NCBI GenBank assembly: GCA_002778195.1
Contig: PCDI01000004.1
Coordinates: 814,733 to 878,732 of the forward strand
Direction of reading: 5' to 3'
Origin: Raffaelea ambrosiae
Lineage: Eukaryota; Ascomycota; Sordariomycetes; Ophiostomatales; Ophiostomataceae
Length of the DNA: 64,000 nt
Positions 32,993 to 45,140 of this stretch are shown here, one piece after another. Position numbers and translations under genes: made by a program. The notes under the pieces are model-generated. The model was not told the DNA's origin and ran no database searches. It saw only the letters and a list, made by a program, of their open reading frames with translations. The stretch's first letter is position 1, and each line of letters opens with the position of its first letter.

Positions 32993-35900
32993 CTAGTCAT
33001 CGTCCGTGTATCTCGGGCCGCTCGCGGCCGGCGTCTCAGCCGCATACGCAGCCGGCGTCGGTGCGCTGTAGTAGCCGCCGCCAGCAGCAGGTGTAGGTGC
33101 CGCTGCCGCCGGAGTTGGTGCCGAGTCGGCACCCCAACCGCCCTGCCAGCCACCACCAGGAGTGGGTGCACTGAGAGCACCGGCTGCCGGCGTAGGGGCG
33201 CCGTACGCGCCGGGCGTGGGCGCGTTGAGGGCACCCGGTGTAGGCGCGCTGAGAGCACCGCCCGGTGTCGGTGCGTCGTATGCCTGCGCCCCACCGCTCG
33301 GTCCTGGCGTGTAGCCCCAACTATCGTTGCCGCTGGCACCGGGAGTCGGTGCCGACACACCATAGGCGGGCGTCTTGGATCCCGAGGCCCATGCATCGCT
33401 GCTGCTGCTGCCGCCTCCGCCAAGACCGCCACTGTAGGCCGGTGTCTTGGAGCCGTGGCCAAAGCCGTCGTATGCGGGTGTCTTGGCGCCCGAGTTCCAC
33501 GCCGGTGTGCGCGAACCCGCTCCGCCATACGCCGTCCGGCTCCCATCATAAGGGTTGACCGTCCGCGATCCATCACCCATGCTCCAGGCGGGCGTGCGAG
33601 AGCCAGAGTCTCGATTCCACGCAGGGGTGTGTGCCGTTGCTGCGGGTTGTCAGTACCGAAAAGTTCGGAGAAGCATGGGGAAAAAAAATCCATATAAAAC
33701 AGACGTATATAATACAACTGTACGTACCCTTGGGAAGGCCCCAGGCGGGCGTCCGCTCGCCGCTCGAGAACCCACTGACCTGCGGCGTCCGACTGCCACT
33801 CTCCCAGGCCGGCGCCGGCATACCGCTGCGTCCGGGTCCGCCACCGCCACTGCCCACACCGCCACCGCCGCGTCCGCCTCGGCTGTTGATGTCGATTACC
33901 CGGCCGGTGAGCTTGTCCTTGAATATCAAATCGGCCTTGGGCACCGTGATAATCTTGTTCTTGGTGTGCAGTTCCACGCGCGCGTGCGTATCTGTGGCAT
34001 CCTTGACAATGCCCAGCAGGCCCTTGTAGCCGCCCCGCCGCACCGTGACTGTCTGGCCCAGCGTGCGGTCGCGGCCAAAGACGCGCTGCGGCTGGTTGTT
34101 GTTCGGGCCGGCGTTGTTGCCGTTGGGGTTGCGCTTGAGCGCTGGGTTCATCGTGCTCAGGTCCGGCCCACCGACAGGCCCGCCGCTGATTCGGCCGCCC
34201 TTGGCCGCCACCGTGTTGACGTTGCTGGCTCGCGTCACAAAGACGCCCGCGTTTTCGGTGGTCGAGTGGCTGTGCATAAACACAAACGACCGGTGAATGT
34301 GGATGATCTTGCCCTGGCGCTGCTGGCCGCCGTACTCGCGCACGACGTCGTCCAGGCGGATCTCGGAACCGCTGCGGTCGGCCGCCACGGCCATCTTGTT
34401 CTTGGGCAGCCGGTTGCTGATCTGCGACGGCATCACCTGGCGCGTGTCGCCGTTCTGGTCCAGCACCACCAGCGACTCGCGGTCGATCTTGATGATGCAG
34501 CCCACGGTCGCCACGTCCAGCTGCACCAGGTCCAGCAGCGAGTACTGGCCCAGCGACCCCTGGCCGCCCGTGTCGCTCGCCTCGCGGAGATCCTTGCTGA
34601 ATACCGTGATCTCCGAGTTGCTCTGGTCCGTCAACAGCGTCACCCGGTCCTCGTCGATCTTGACCACCATGCCCACGTCGTCGCGGAACCGGCCGCCAAT
34701 GACCTTGACGTGGTCACCGGTGCGGAACCGTTTGCGCAGTCCCTTGGTGGGCGCCTCGATCGTCTGGCCGCGCAGGTCGCCCTCAGACACATTGATGGTA
34801 ACAATGTCGCCCACAACGGTGACGGCCTTGCCAACCACGCCCTTCTGCTCGCCCTCGTACACCTCCACAATGTCGCCCGGCACATAGGTCACGTTGGCGT
34901 TGCTGTCCTTGAGACTAGCAGCCAGGGCCTTGAGATCGAGGTTCTCGGTGCCGTCCTCGGCGCCCAGGGCAAACCTGGTCACCTCCTCCAGGGCCGGGTT
35001 GACGTCCTTCACAATGAGCTGCTGCAGCTTGATGTCCTTGGTCAGGAAGCCGTTCTCGAAGTAGTCGCCGTTGTACGTCCACGTGTTTGGCTGCGCGTGC
35101 GCGACAATGTTCCTAGGATTGCGCTTTCTCGCCTCCACCTCGCTGAACAGCCGCTGCGGCGGTCGCGGGCCCGGCACGCCGGGTATGCGCTTCCGCTTTC
35201 CGTCTGGTGACTGTGTCGAGAACAGAGACTCGTCGCGCACCCCGTAGTCGAGTCGCGGAATGAACCGCACGCGTGCTTCCAGGCCGTTCTCGGTGACGTC
35301 CAGCACCTGGGCCAGATCGCCCGAGTACTTGAGCGGCCGCCGGAGACGCACCCACGCGCCAGGCTCGAGGGTCGGCGTCTTGGTGACGCGGAAGAGGTCG
35401 GGCATGTCCTTGATTTCGACCAGGATGAGATTGTTGCGCGGGTACACGTTGAGCATGCCGTCCAGAGCCGTCATAATGTCTGTCTGGCGCAGCGCCTCGA
35501 CGTAGATGTAGCCCTTCATCACGGACTGCGGGCCGCCGCGCTCAAAAGCGGCCGTGATGCCGAGCTCGTCCTTGGTGCCCATACGCTCCTCCACGCGCTT
35601 CATAATGGAAAAGACCACCTCGCGCTCCTTTCCTTCCTTGCAGCGGACGGCCCAGATGCTGGGATCCTCCACGCTAGGGAGAAGCAGCCGCCTGGGCACT
35701 ACGGCTGAGTCGCCCAAGCCCTTACCCCGGTGACGGTTGCCGTAGCGCTGCTTCAGAATCTCAGCCTGCTTCTCGGCGTCCAAGCTTTGCTCCAGCTCAC
35801 GGCGCCGGTCCAGGTCACGATGCCGCCTATCGTCGTTGAGATGGGCGCTCTCCTCCATGTCGTCGGGGTGGGAATGGTCGATGAAGTCCTCTATCTCTTC

Positions 35901-36543
35901 GCCGTCTTTTTCCTCGTCCTCGGCTTCGTCTTCGTCGTCGACCTCGGCCTCGATATCGAAGAAGGCAGCGCGTCGGTCGCGCTTGGCGCGTTTGCGGCGG
36001 TGTCGCTGTGGTTCACGCTGCGTCAGTTTGGCTCTATTTGGACGATCGCGCCAGTTCAACGAATTCTGCCTTTTCTTCACTTACCGACTCCATGACATCC
36101 TCGTCATCATCATCATCCTCTTCTTCCTCCTCCTCTTCGTCCTCTTCATCCTCCTCGTCATCGTCACCGCCCCGATCGCGCCGGCTCTTCTGGGTGTCCT
36201 CTTCGTCGTCTTCAGCGTCGTCTTCATCGTCATCTGCATCCGACCGGCGCCGCTTGCGGTCTTGCGAATCGCCTTCGCGCTCCGTCTTGACATCTTCGCC
36301 CTCGTCCTTCACGCTATCGTCGTCACGGCGGCCATGGCGAGGCACGTCGTCATCCTCGTCGTCGTCGTCGTCATCCACGTCGATGGTGTGGTGGCCATCG
36401 TCTTTGCGACGCACCGGACTGGAGCTTCCAGCCTTCGCGTCGCGGTCATTCGCATCCTCGTCGTCGGACAGATCAGCGGGAGCTGGGTTGAAATTGTCGT
36501 CCTCCGACTCGGAGTCATCGAAATGCATATCGTGCGCCGACAT
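32993..36543 (-). CDS. SPT5: Transcription elongation factor Spt5
   Basis: Three exons on the minus strand, 36543-36085, 36005-33728 and 33639-32993, encode 1,127 residues. Spt5 with Spt4 (DSIF) rides on RNA polymerase II and supports elongation and capping. The first 250 residues are very acidic. The NGN domain is at about 265-355 (DPSIWAVRCKEGKEREVVFS). Several KOW domains follow, for example KYSGDLAQVLDV, VPGDIVEVYEGEQKGVVG, GDHVKVIGGRFRDDVGMVVK and VRRGGYKGLLGIVKDA. The tail carries repeats of the G(S/A)(R/K)TPAW/Y type and then (S/N)APTPG units, the substrate for CTR kinases. The 3' splice site of intron 1 has an in-frame alternative 12 nt upstream (exon 2 starting at 36017); I preferred 36005 for branch-point spacing. 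Confidence 0.95.
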
Positions 36544-37702
36544 GGTGGAGTCGAGGAAGCTGCTGCAGCCTCAGGTGAAGCTCTGACGAGCAAGGATTGC
36601 TGTAAAAAAGAAAAAAAAGTAAATAGATGAAGGAATGACCAGAATCGCGCTCCCCGAAAACAGTGAAGTATAAGTAAGTGGGCAATAGGGAGAGGCAGGA
36701 GGTGAGAACGCAGTGAGACAAAGGAGAGCCCCGACAATGCTGCCCTCTCTCTTTGTGCGGATGGCCGTTCTCGTTGCTACTTTTTTTGAGAAGGAGAAAG
36801 TAGACAGCAGACGTGAAGTGAGGCGCGGATTCGGCAAGGCGTTAACATTAAACCGGGTCCGTGTGGCCAATCAAAATCCAAGAAGACGCCCTGCGTTCCA
36901 GTTGCTAAAGCTGATAGTGCTGTCAAGTTTGTATGGGGCACTGGCCAGGAGAAACAGGGGGCAACGCAGCGCTGTGGACCGTTCCCTAGGCGCCTAACCG
37001 TAGCCCCAAACAGGCAAGACCAATTGTCACACCAGGCTCTCAATCTTTCGTTAATGTTGGCTTTCAGAGCCAGTCACGTGCTACCGGCACCTATTGCGTT
37101 ACCTCTTGCACGCACCAGTTTCACCTTGCACACGTTAGGATCTTTCACATCAGTTTTAGGTACAGTATACCTCAATAAATTTGACGTGTTGGACAGCATC
37201 TGAGAAAATGGACTGGTAGAACCCGGAGTGAGTAAAAGTGGTTCGGCGTTGTACAAGATATGCAAGCGACTCATGGTGACCAGAATGGGAACCAAGAAAA
37301 AGCGTAAGCATGCAAAATGCAGCGAAGCGATGATGTCGTGGTTTCTGTGTTTTCAGCATGTAGTTGATGCTGATAGAAATCTTCCCATCAACTTCATATT
37401 CTACTCTGAGCAGTTCCTGATGACTAGTTATATGACTATAAGTTTACTAAAAAGGGCTATATCATCTTGCCCAAATATATTCGCTTAATCAAGCAGCAGA
37501 AGTTTTCATAAACCATAAAATCAGCAGATATCACTTTACAGCAGTAATAGACACCGTCTTCTTCCATGTAAGTCGGTACTATTTCGAAGCCGCGTCCCCT
37601 CATGTAGTTCTATCGACATTTATCGTACGTGATCCATCCACCATTTTAACCCGGTACACCATGTACCCGCATTTTGTTCTCTGCCTTCAAACGAACTTGC
37701 AC
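36544..37702. other. SPT5 promoter and AT-richer accessory flank
   Basis: The first part is the SPT5 promoter, with a CCAAT box at about 36869. From about 37100 the sequence becomes clearly more AT-rich than the surrounding genes and stays so into the dead transporter gene. No gene is seen. Confidence 0.5.
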
Positions 37703-39475
37703 TTATTTTCGCGCCGCATCGCTGGCGGGATTTGTTCCTGGATCTGGCTTCCAGTTCAGCGTGTCTAGTTTGACTTCTCCAGAGTTTCCCTTATCATCCT
37801 TGGTCTTTTAACGTGACCCACTCGATAGACACCGCACCGAGGATGCCGAGCGATGAGAGTGTTGCGCCAATAATCTAAACAGACTTGAGAGCCTGTGAAT
37901 AGGCGACTAGGATCTCCTTCACAACGACAGAAGAATACAGCTTACTCATGGCAGCCGCCAGGCCCAATCCGCCGCTTGCAACCACAACATCCGGGTTGAC
38001 GGTGGGGGCATACTTGTGCAGCTCGGTAATCAGCTTCTGTTGGAAGACGTTCTCACAGACAAACAAAAAGATGCTGCTTGCCAACGCCTGCACAAAGATG
38101 AGACCGGACGTGGCGAGGGCGATGCCGTCAGCCTTGTAGATGGTTTGGGCGACCATCATGGGCTGCTGTCCACCGAGACCAAAAGAAATGCCACCAAGAG
38201 CGAGCGATAAGGCCCAGTATGCGGTGCTGGCGTGGATGTCAACCCGCGCCATGAGTGCAGCGGAAAGAATAGCATCAAGTATAAGCTGCGGCAATACCCA
38301 ATGGCGCTGGTCTAAGGGAAAGAGATGTTTAGTTTAGCGGGAATTATAAGTTCGGGGACGTCTATATAAACGAGACATTCTATCAAAACAGGGCTAGACC
38401 TACCAAAAACCCGCTCACAAGGAAGAAGACCATCATGGGCACAGTGCTGCTTAACAAGCTGATGCCTGCCTTATAGGTCGAATCGCCGCGTACAGCATGT
38501 AACCAGATGGGGATGAAATATGTGGTGATAAACAATTCGGCAAATGTGCAAAAGGCAAACCACACCACTGTCAACATGGATCACCGCTTCACGATACGCA
38601 TGGGTAGCGTCGCCTGGTCACCCAAGCGCATAATGTTATAGCCCCGGGCGAGAGCCAGCACGCCAAAGATTGTGAGCAGCAGACTGCAGCGCCAGTTGCT
38701 CCACGCATACGGAGTACCGCCCCACTGAAGCGCGAGAAGAAAGTGGGTGATGCACGGCATGATCAGCACAATGCCGACGGAGTCGATCTCTTTGGGGACC
38801 GCAAGCAAGGTTTTGAAGCTTTCTCTGCGTCTTTCGGGCAAGTGGACAAACAGTAACACCATCACAACAGTGACGGCCCCCATCGGAATGTTGATCCAGA
38901 AACACCACCCTTAAAAACGCAAGGAACGGTCAGCAGCTTCCTCTTTATCTACGTCTCCTTGACACTGCAGTTGGACCTCTTACTCCAGCTGGCCTTGTCC
39001 GTTAAGACTCCTCCTAGGAAGGGGGCAAATATGATTGGCACGCACGTGCCGGCCCCGAGGATTCCAGTGTATCTGGGTCTCTGATCGACAGGCATGCTGA
39101 AAGCGATACTCTCAAGAAGAATTAGCCCGAGTGAATAGCTAGACGTTTCCTTACCTCTTTGTTGCGATCTGACCCTATCTGTATATCTGTCTGGATCCGC
39201 GGGACCACGTAACTAGCACCTGCCAGCAACGATCCCAGTATGGTAGCGCCCAATCCTGCCACAGCATGGCCGACAATCAGACAAATTTAATCTGGTGCCG
39301 CTGCACACAGTTTGTTTCCAACTTCAAAGACGGCGATTGAGACCGGGTAGATCCATTTCGCATTGTAGCTGGCGTAGAGTTTGCCAATGGCCAGCTGTGC
39401 GCAGCAGCCCATCATGAGATATGCAGACCCATACCTCCGGGCCGGCTTAGTCAAGCCCGTCCAACAGTGTTCCAC
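37703..39475 (-). pseudogene. Decayed MFS drug:H+ antiporter (DHA2-type)
   Basis: A multidrug-type transporter can be followed on the minus strand from YGSAYLMMGCCAQLAIGKLY to a C-terminus ending at the TAA at 37703-37705, but it is broken. In-frame stops lie at 39289-39287 (TAA, after GNKLCAAAPD), 38583-38581 (TGA, after MRIVKR) and 37877-37875 (TAG, after QALKSV). A one-base frameshift is needed near 37805. Introns remain readable, for example one that rebuilds TDKASWRWCFWINIP (the conserved segment between helices 5 and 6) and one with donor at 38403 and acceptor before 38306. The first transmembrane helix is missing or unrecognisable. When intact it would have exported drugs or metabolites at the plasma membrane. 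Each stop could come from a C-to-T change (CAA, CGA, CAG). Confidence 0.85.
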
Positions 39476-39825
39476 GTTACACGAAGTGGCTTAATTATTT
39501 TATTTTATTTATTTATTTTTTACTCACAAAACTTCTACCATTTTTCTCAGTTCCAGAACTTGTCGGTCTGATTTCTTTCACTTCCAAAGTCTTTCCCTCG
39601 AACGCCTTTCCATTTCTCTTTGGGCGTGCTTCTGCAAGTGCTACATCTCCAGAGCCCGGGCAAACCTTACACTTGGATGCGTGCATCTCTGTTAACACCT
39701 CGCCACCTCCTTACCTCCACTGCATTTTCATAATTATCTTATCACTTCGTCCTCTCCACAACGTTTTCATTAACATGTCCTCGCTCTATCCTCATTTGAA
39801 TCTATACTACTTTACTTTTAAGTAA
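39476..39825. other. AT-rich spacer upstream of the protease-like gene
   Basis: This 350-bp gap is AT-rich, with ATTTATTTTATTTT-like tracts around 39493-39520. It separates the dead transporter from the divergent protease-like gene and should hold the latter's promoter. Confidence 0.5.
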
Positions 39826-41793
39826 ATGTTCGATTCGTTGACGTTCGCCATGCATTCTTCCTGTCTACCACAACCACGGGCAACGGCAACAGCAGACCGT
39901 GGTCCCAAAATAGGGGATCCCTTCGACATCGGTGGGAGCGAACCCCCCCAGCTTCTGGCCCGGTCAACTCATGCCGTGGCCGGGGACCCCAAAGCGCGTG
40001 TGGGGACTTTCATTAGTCCCCAGTGCCGGTTCCTGCATCGTGTCGGTCCACATCCTGTCCGCGATGCATTTGAACAAGGTGGTCTCCGCGAGGAGATCAT
40101 GGCCCTCTGCCAGACGTCCGGCCTCGAATGGCAAGCAATAGGGCTCTACCGACAGGGCGTCGCAGACGACCCCAATGAAAACCCACCCACCGTGATTATC
40201 ACGGTGGGCTCGCTTCCAAGTCCTGCTGTGCTTGCCATGGCCACTCGACTTGTAGATCGCACAGAGGAGCTGCTGGGGAGGTTAGTACGAAACAAGACGT
40301 GCCAAAAAAAAAAGAAAAAAAAAAAGGCGGAAGACGGTGGAAAGAACGGTCAAAACAACAAAATTTGAAATGCTCGTATGCTGATTTATTGGACGCAGAC
40401 AGTTCCCCGATGTGCATGTTGAGGCTATCACCTACCGGTATGCCGACCAGTACGCAAGCAGCACGGCGGCCCGGGACGGTGACGACGGAAGCGGCATAAC
40501 GTTTGTCGACAGCATCTTTGCGGAGTACAGCACGGTCCCACCAGGCCGCAGCATCGGGCCGGCTGCTACAACGGGCACCGGGTCGCTGTCCGGTTACGTT
40601 CGCGTTCGCTGTCCAGCACCAGCAACGGGCACCACCAACAAGGATATCGGCGATGAGACAGCAGCCTCCAGCATGACAGCAGGAGCTCGCATGGCCGTAT
40701 TCGGACTCACCTGTCATCACGTTGCCGCATTCGGCCGCCCGGACGCATTGGCAGCCCTGTCACTCCCAGACGCTGTCCAGATGACGAGTCCCGCTGGAGG
40801 AGACCATGCACTCTATCTGGACAACTTGCGCACGCGGCATGCTGAAATGGAGGAGCTGATTGCGGACAGACGAAAGCTTCAGAAACAACAGGAGAGCACA
40901 GAGAAGGATACTTCTTTTGTGGGGCGGGAAATAGCCAGCCTCGAGTCAACGACAGAGCGTCTTGGGCGTATCGTGTCCCACGTCACGGAGGCATGGAGTA
41001 CGAACCCTTCCTTCGGCACGGTCGTTCAGAGTTCCGGCATCAGGCAACCCGCAACTGGGAGCAGCACGGCCGATTGGGCTGTCATCCAGCCCTTCTTGCA
41101 AACCTACCAACAGCAGCGGAAGGCGAAGAAGATTGTATGTTATTTTCTTTCCTTCTATTTCTTTCACATCTTTCGCCTTTTTCTTCATTTTTTTTAAGAA
41201 TCAAAAATCCTAACTAATAATTTTTTTTCCAGGACCCCGTGATCGTTATGGCAGATCTCGAAGAGAAAAGTCTAGCACGAAAAGTTTGCCAAAAGCTGCG
41301 GGTTCCGCCGCCGGCGTTCATCAGCGACTTGCACGCATTTTTCAATCCCTGCATTGAGCTGCCGCTCGTGCCCAAAGCACGAATTCACGCGCTGTGCCGG
41401 GCCAGCGACGACGAAGACCCGGTGTATGTGTACCTCCGCGGCCGCACCACGCCGTTTGGTGTCGGCGTGCTGCACGACACACACGACGGTGTTCGGACCA
41501 AGTACCAGGCCGGCGACGGTGCTGAGCGCGAGATCATCTCGACCGAGCTGGTCGTTCTGGATGTCCGCCGCGGGGGCACCGGGTGTCCTTTGTTTTCGAG
41601 CAGAGGTGACTCGGGCGCTCCTGTCCGCCTGGCTGACGGGTCGGTCCTTGGCTTCGTCCTTGCTAGTGTCCTGATGAACGAGTCAAGGCCTGTCACATAC
41701 GTTGCGGTAGGCAAAACGGTAGTGGAGGACATTGCCCAGGCCTTGGGAGCAGAGGAGGTGTGCTTTGTGGGCAGCGAAAGCCTGGAGGACTGA
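39826..41793 (+). CDS. Trypsin-like (PA-clan) protease-like protein with an internal coiled coil
   Basis: Three exons, 39826-40280, 40399-41134 and 41233-41793, join in frame to 583 residues. I recognise no named family, but the second half carries what looks like a complete serine-protease triad in the right order. H258 or H259 lies in GLTCHHVAAF, D377 in TADWAVIQPF, and S524 in SSRGDSGAPVRL, which is the classic GDSG nucleophile loop. Between His and Asp lies a charged helical stretch (about 290-345, LRTRHAEMEELIADRRKLQK and onward) that should form a coiled coil. There is no signal peptide, so it may act inside the cell. The first 150 residues are unlike any family I know. It sits in an AT-richer segment beside a dead transporter and an F-box-like gene. 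Confidence 0.75.
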
Positions 41794-42743
41794 GCGGGTT
41801 GCGCCTTTGTCCATTCCGGCACCAGATCAAGGCACCGGTTTTTGTTTTGCTTTTTTTGTTTTCTTCTTTTCTTTTCTTTTCTTCTCACATTACTTGTGAC
41901 TTCTTTTCAACACAATTAGGGACTGTTCTACGTTGTCTGTGCTTCTGTCATCAAAAAAAGGTTTCTATGCTATGGTTTAGTTAACATTCAAGCCTCTGTC
42001 AACTTTAATACGGTCAGCATGTAGGCGACTATCCGACTGGCTGTCTCTCCTTTCAGTTATCGTGAACCCAAGAAAGGAGCAATGTGAGACAGCCTATATA
42101 TGGCCTGTCCTCTAAGCTATATTACCAAGCCTTCGTACGCGGAGACGAAACAATATGCTCAGTAATACAGAATTATCCCGAACTTGAACAGACTTTGGTG
42201 GCTATACAGCAGATCAGCTGCCAAATACACCTATTGTTTCCCGTTTCCAGCGGCGGCAGCCTGTGCTGGAGAATGTAAATGAGCGAGTCTTTCGGACTTT
42301 TCAACGCTCGTGCATTCGGCAAGCCATCGCGTATTTCATGAGTTTTATCAATTTCATCAATTTGTGGAAAGCCATTAATCCGAAAACATCTATTCTCATC
42401 CGAGTCACTCAGAACCCCTCTCTTCCAGCATAGCAGCATCGTTCTATGTGCCGGCTAGCACGACACCCGCACAACCGTCGTCGGCGGCTCGTACATTGCG
42501 GCATCTTGGGTTGTGCCAACAGCTTTTGATTCGTTCTCTATACTCTCAGCAAAGTGTATTCTCCGCGTCCTGTCACGAATAGCCCATCACTCGCGAGGAA
42601 CTTCAAAGACATTATCTGGCCATGCTGTCTAGTTTGGCATTTTGTCTATTTCTAGCAAAGTGGTTTATGAATATGTCCAAAGTCTCTTCATACAAAAGTC
42701 GTCACCCGGTCTTGCGAGCATCCTCGCCTCCTACTTTTCTCTT
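41794..42743. other. AT-rich convergent gap
   Basis: This 950-bp gap lies between the 3' ends of the protease-like and F-box-like genes. It has no supportable gene, is AT-richer than the genes, and has no clear repeat. Confidence 0.55.
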
Positions 42744-45140
42744 TCAAAATCCCATCATTCGACCATCTCGATTGCTGCGCGACGCACAAAGATGCCTCGA
42801 GTGGAACTTTTGTGATGGGGGCGAGTGCAGCACGGCCCCCGCGCGGCCCTCGCCGCGGTAGACCAAGTACTCCTCTTCCATGGGACTGAACCACCACTCC
42901 AGCGTTCCTCTCCACGGTATCGTCATCCACCGAAGACCGCTGTCCGCCGGCGACGTCGGCAGCATGGGTGGCGGGTGTTGGCCCAGGTGGTACGCGGACA
43001 CGCACGGCAGCATCACCGGCCGATTGTCGGAGAAGCCGAGCTGCAGCGGTCCCGGTGGTTCGAACCCGGCGGTGTGGGTGTTCCCCGCCGCCGCCGCCGC
43101 CGCCGCCTCTTCTACTGCTATGGATGGTCCTGCCCAGTCCAGACGGCAGGATCCCAGACACACCGGCGGCCGATCGGGATCGGTGTACTCGACGAGAAAG
43201 CCGGCGATCCGTCGTGGGTGCTGTTGGTGTGAAACCAAAGACCCTCCTGTGCGTGGTGGTGGGCACCCGTAGTACGGCGTCAGGCGCGCGACGCCGCTGA
43301 GATCTGCCCGGGAGTAAAAGCAGCCGCGGGCCCAGTGGTCGGGCCACCACTCGTGTGGTGGACTGGGCGGTGTCGGGATCTGGACGGTCGGCGTGTGGTC
43401 CAGCGAGGCGATGTCCCCGTCGCCCGGGGCCCACAACTGACCGATGCCGTACGCATGGACATTGTAAAAGAACCGCGTCGGGGCTCCGGCGGAGGAGGAG
43501 GAGGAGGAGGAGGAGGAGGAGGAGGAGAGGGGCGGTGGTGGCAGGCGCGCGATGGAGCGCCAGCTAGCCTGGAGGCTGGGTTCCGCCATTGCAAACAGGG
43601 TGCGGCCACGGCTGGTCTGCAGGACCAGCCTGTGCTCCACGTTCCGGGTGGTGCGGTTGGGGGGTTCGTGTCGGTGGTCCAAGATGGAGGCCAGGTGCTC
43701 GCCGCGGCCCAGGGGCGCATAGATCCATATGCCTTCATGGACGAGGTGGTCATAGTTCCGGTAGAAGGATGTGTGGTCGTCATCATCTCGGTCACCACCA
43801 GGGCGGCGACTGTGATGGACGTGGATCGCCGTGATGTCGGTGGTGCAAAACACTGAATAACCGGTGGTGCCCGGCGCATTGCAGAGGAACGAGTTGAAGA
43901 AGATGCCCGTGCGCGCCATCCAGGGAGGCGTGCCGGGGCCCAGCGTGATGCTCCGGATGTTCTGGAAACGAGACGGCGTCATGGGCACCATCCAGGCGTG
44001 TTCTTCGCAGCCCTCGCGGGCTCGACCCAGCAGCTGGATCGAACGAGCCTTGAGTCCCTGTTGGTGAAGTGAATGTCAGAGAGAAGTGCGAGCGTGCAAA
44101 GAGAGAGAGAGAGAGAGAGAGAGAGCACGGGCTAAAGAAAAGGAAAACAAAAAATTTGGCGACAGACATCTGATTGTACGTGAAGCTTCTCGTCGTCCCG
44201 CCGGATCTGGAGTGTCCGCCACCAGAGCATGTTGCCATGATTGTTCGGGCCGTGTTCCTTGTCGGCGAGGGGGGGGAGATTCGCCAGATCGGAATCTCTG
44301 TGGGCAATATACACCTGGCGGATGCCGAAATGGTCCTCGAGGGTGTACATGGTGTACAGGACGGGGTTTTCCGGTGCTGCCACGCCGTTGGTGACGACCC
44401 TGCCCAGAGTCTCTCCGGGGGGGCTAAAGATGGGCACGCCGTCGCCACCCTGTGAATTCGCCAGTCGCGACAGATAGGGCACGCCGTCGATGTGGATGTA
44501 TGTGGCCCACATGCTCTCCTGCGGATTCAGCTCGACGACGGGCAACGCAGTCGCCGTGCTCGTGGTGCTCGTAGTGCTCTTCCACAGTTTCACATTCTGG
44601 GCAACAGCATACGGACGCACCAAATGCCCGGCCACCATGCGCCACAGCTCGAGTGGCAAGCGCGCTTGCGGCATCATCTCCCGCAGCCTCTGGGACAACA
44701 GCGACTCCGTCCGCGCCCATCGCCGCCGGTCCTCGACCGGCGGTGGCCGAACGTGGTACAGCATGGCCTCGACAAACTCCTGCGACGGCAGCTCCCCGGC
44801 GATCTCCAGACACTCTTCGTGGTAGCTGCGGGCGATATCGCATCTGGCTTGGCGCATGCAGCCGTCGGGCACATGCTGGACGTCGTAGTCGCGTGCCTTG
44901 TCATAGTGCGACGGCGCGCCGCCGTAGGCATAGGGGCTCGTGGTGCGTCCTTCAAATTCTGTTGCAGAGAAGGTCAGTCGCGGGCATGAACGAGCTAGTT
45001 CACGAGTTCTCTGCGCATCTCCGAGGCCTCTTCCTACCAGTGACGGTTCGGGCGCCCATGTCCAAGGGAAACCGGCACAGCGGGCATCGCCCGTAGGCAG
45101 TGAGCCAGTAGAGCTGCTCGCCGCCTGATAGCACAACCAT
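42744..45140 (-). CDS. Large fungal F-box-like protein of unknown function
   Basis: Three exons on the minus strand, 45140-45038, 44958-44180 and 44057-42744, encode 731 residues. The N-terminus has a CPLC pair (C19, C22) in LTAYGRCPLCRFPLDMGA. An F-box-like stretch follows at about 133-150 (RLPLELWRMVAGHLVRPYAV). The rest has many short aromatic-rich motifs (WMVPMTPSRFQN, FFNSFLCNAPGTTGYSVF, SWRSIARLPPPP) and Ser and Ala runs, and could be a substrate-binding region. F-box proteins normally recruit targets to SCF ubiquitin ligases, but the domain call rests on one short motif. The frame runs upstream without an ATG, so the start at MVVLSGG is the first ATG available; a further upstream exon cannot be excluded. 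Confidence 0.7.
44100..44126. repeat. (GA)n microsatellite in an intron
   Basis: About 13 GA dinucleotides lie inside the second intron of the F-box-like gene. Confidence 0.8.

Noticed and set aside
33555..35210. A 551-codon frame opposite SPT5
   Set aside because: Shadow of the KOW-domain exon. No motif, and it crosses a well-supported intron.
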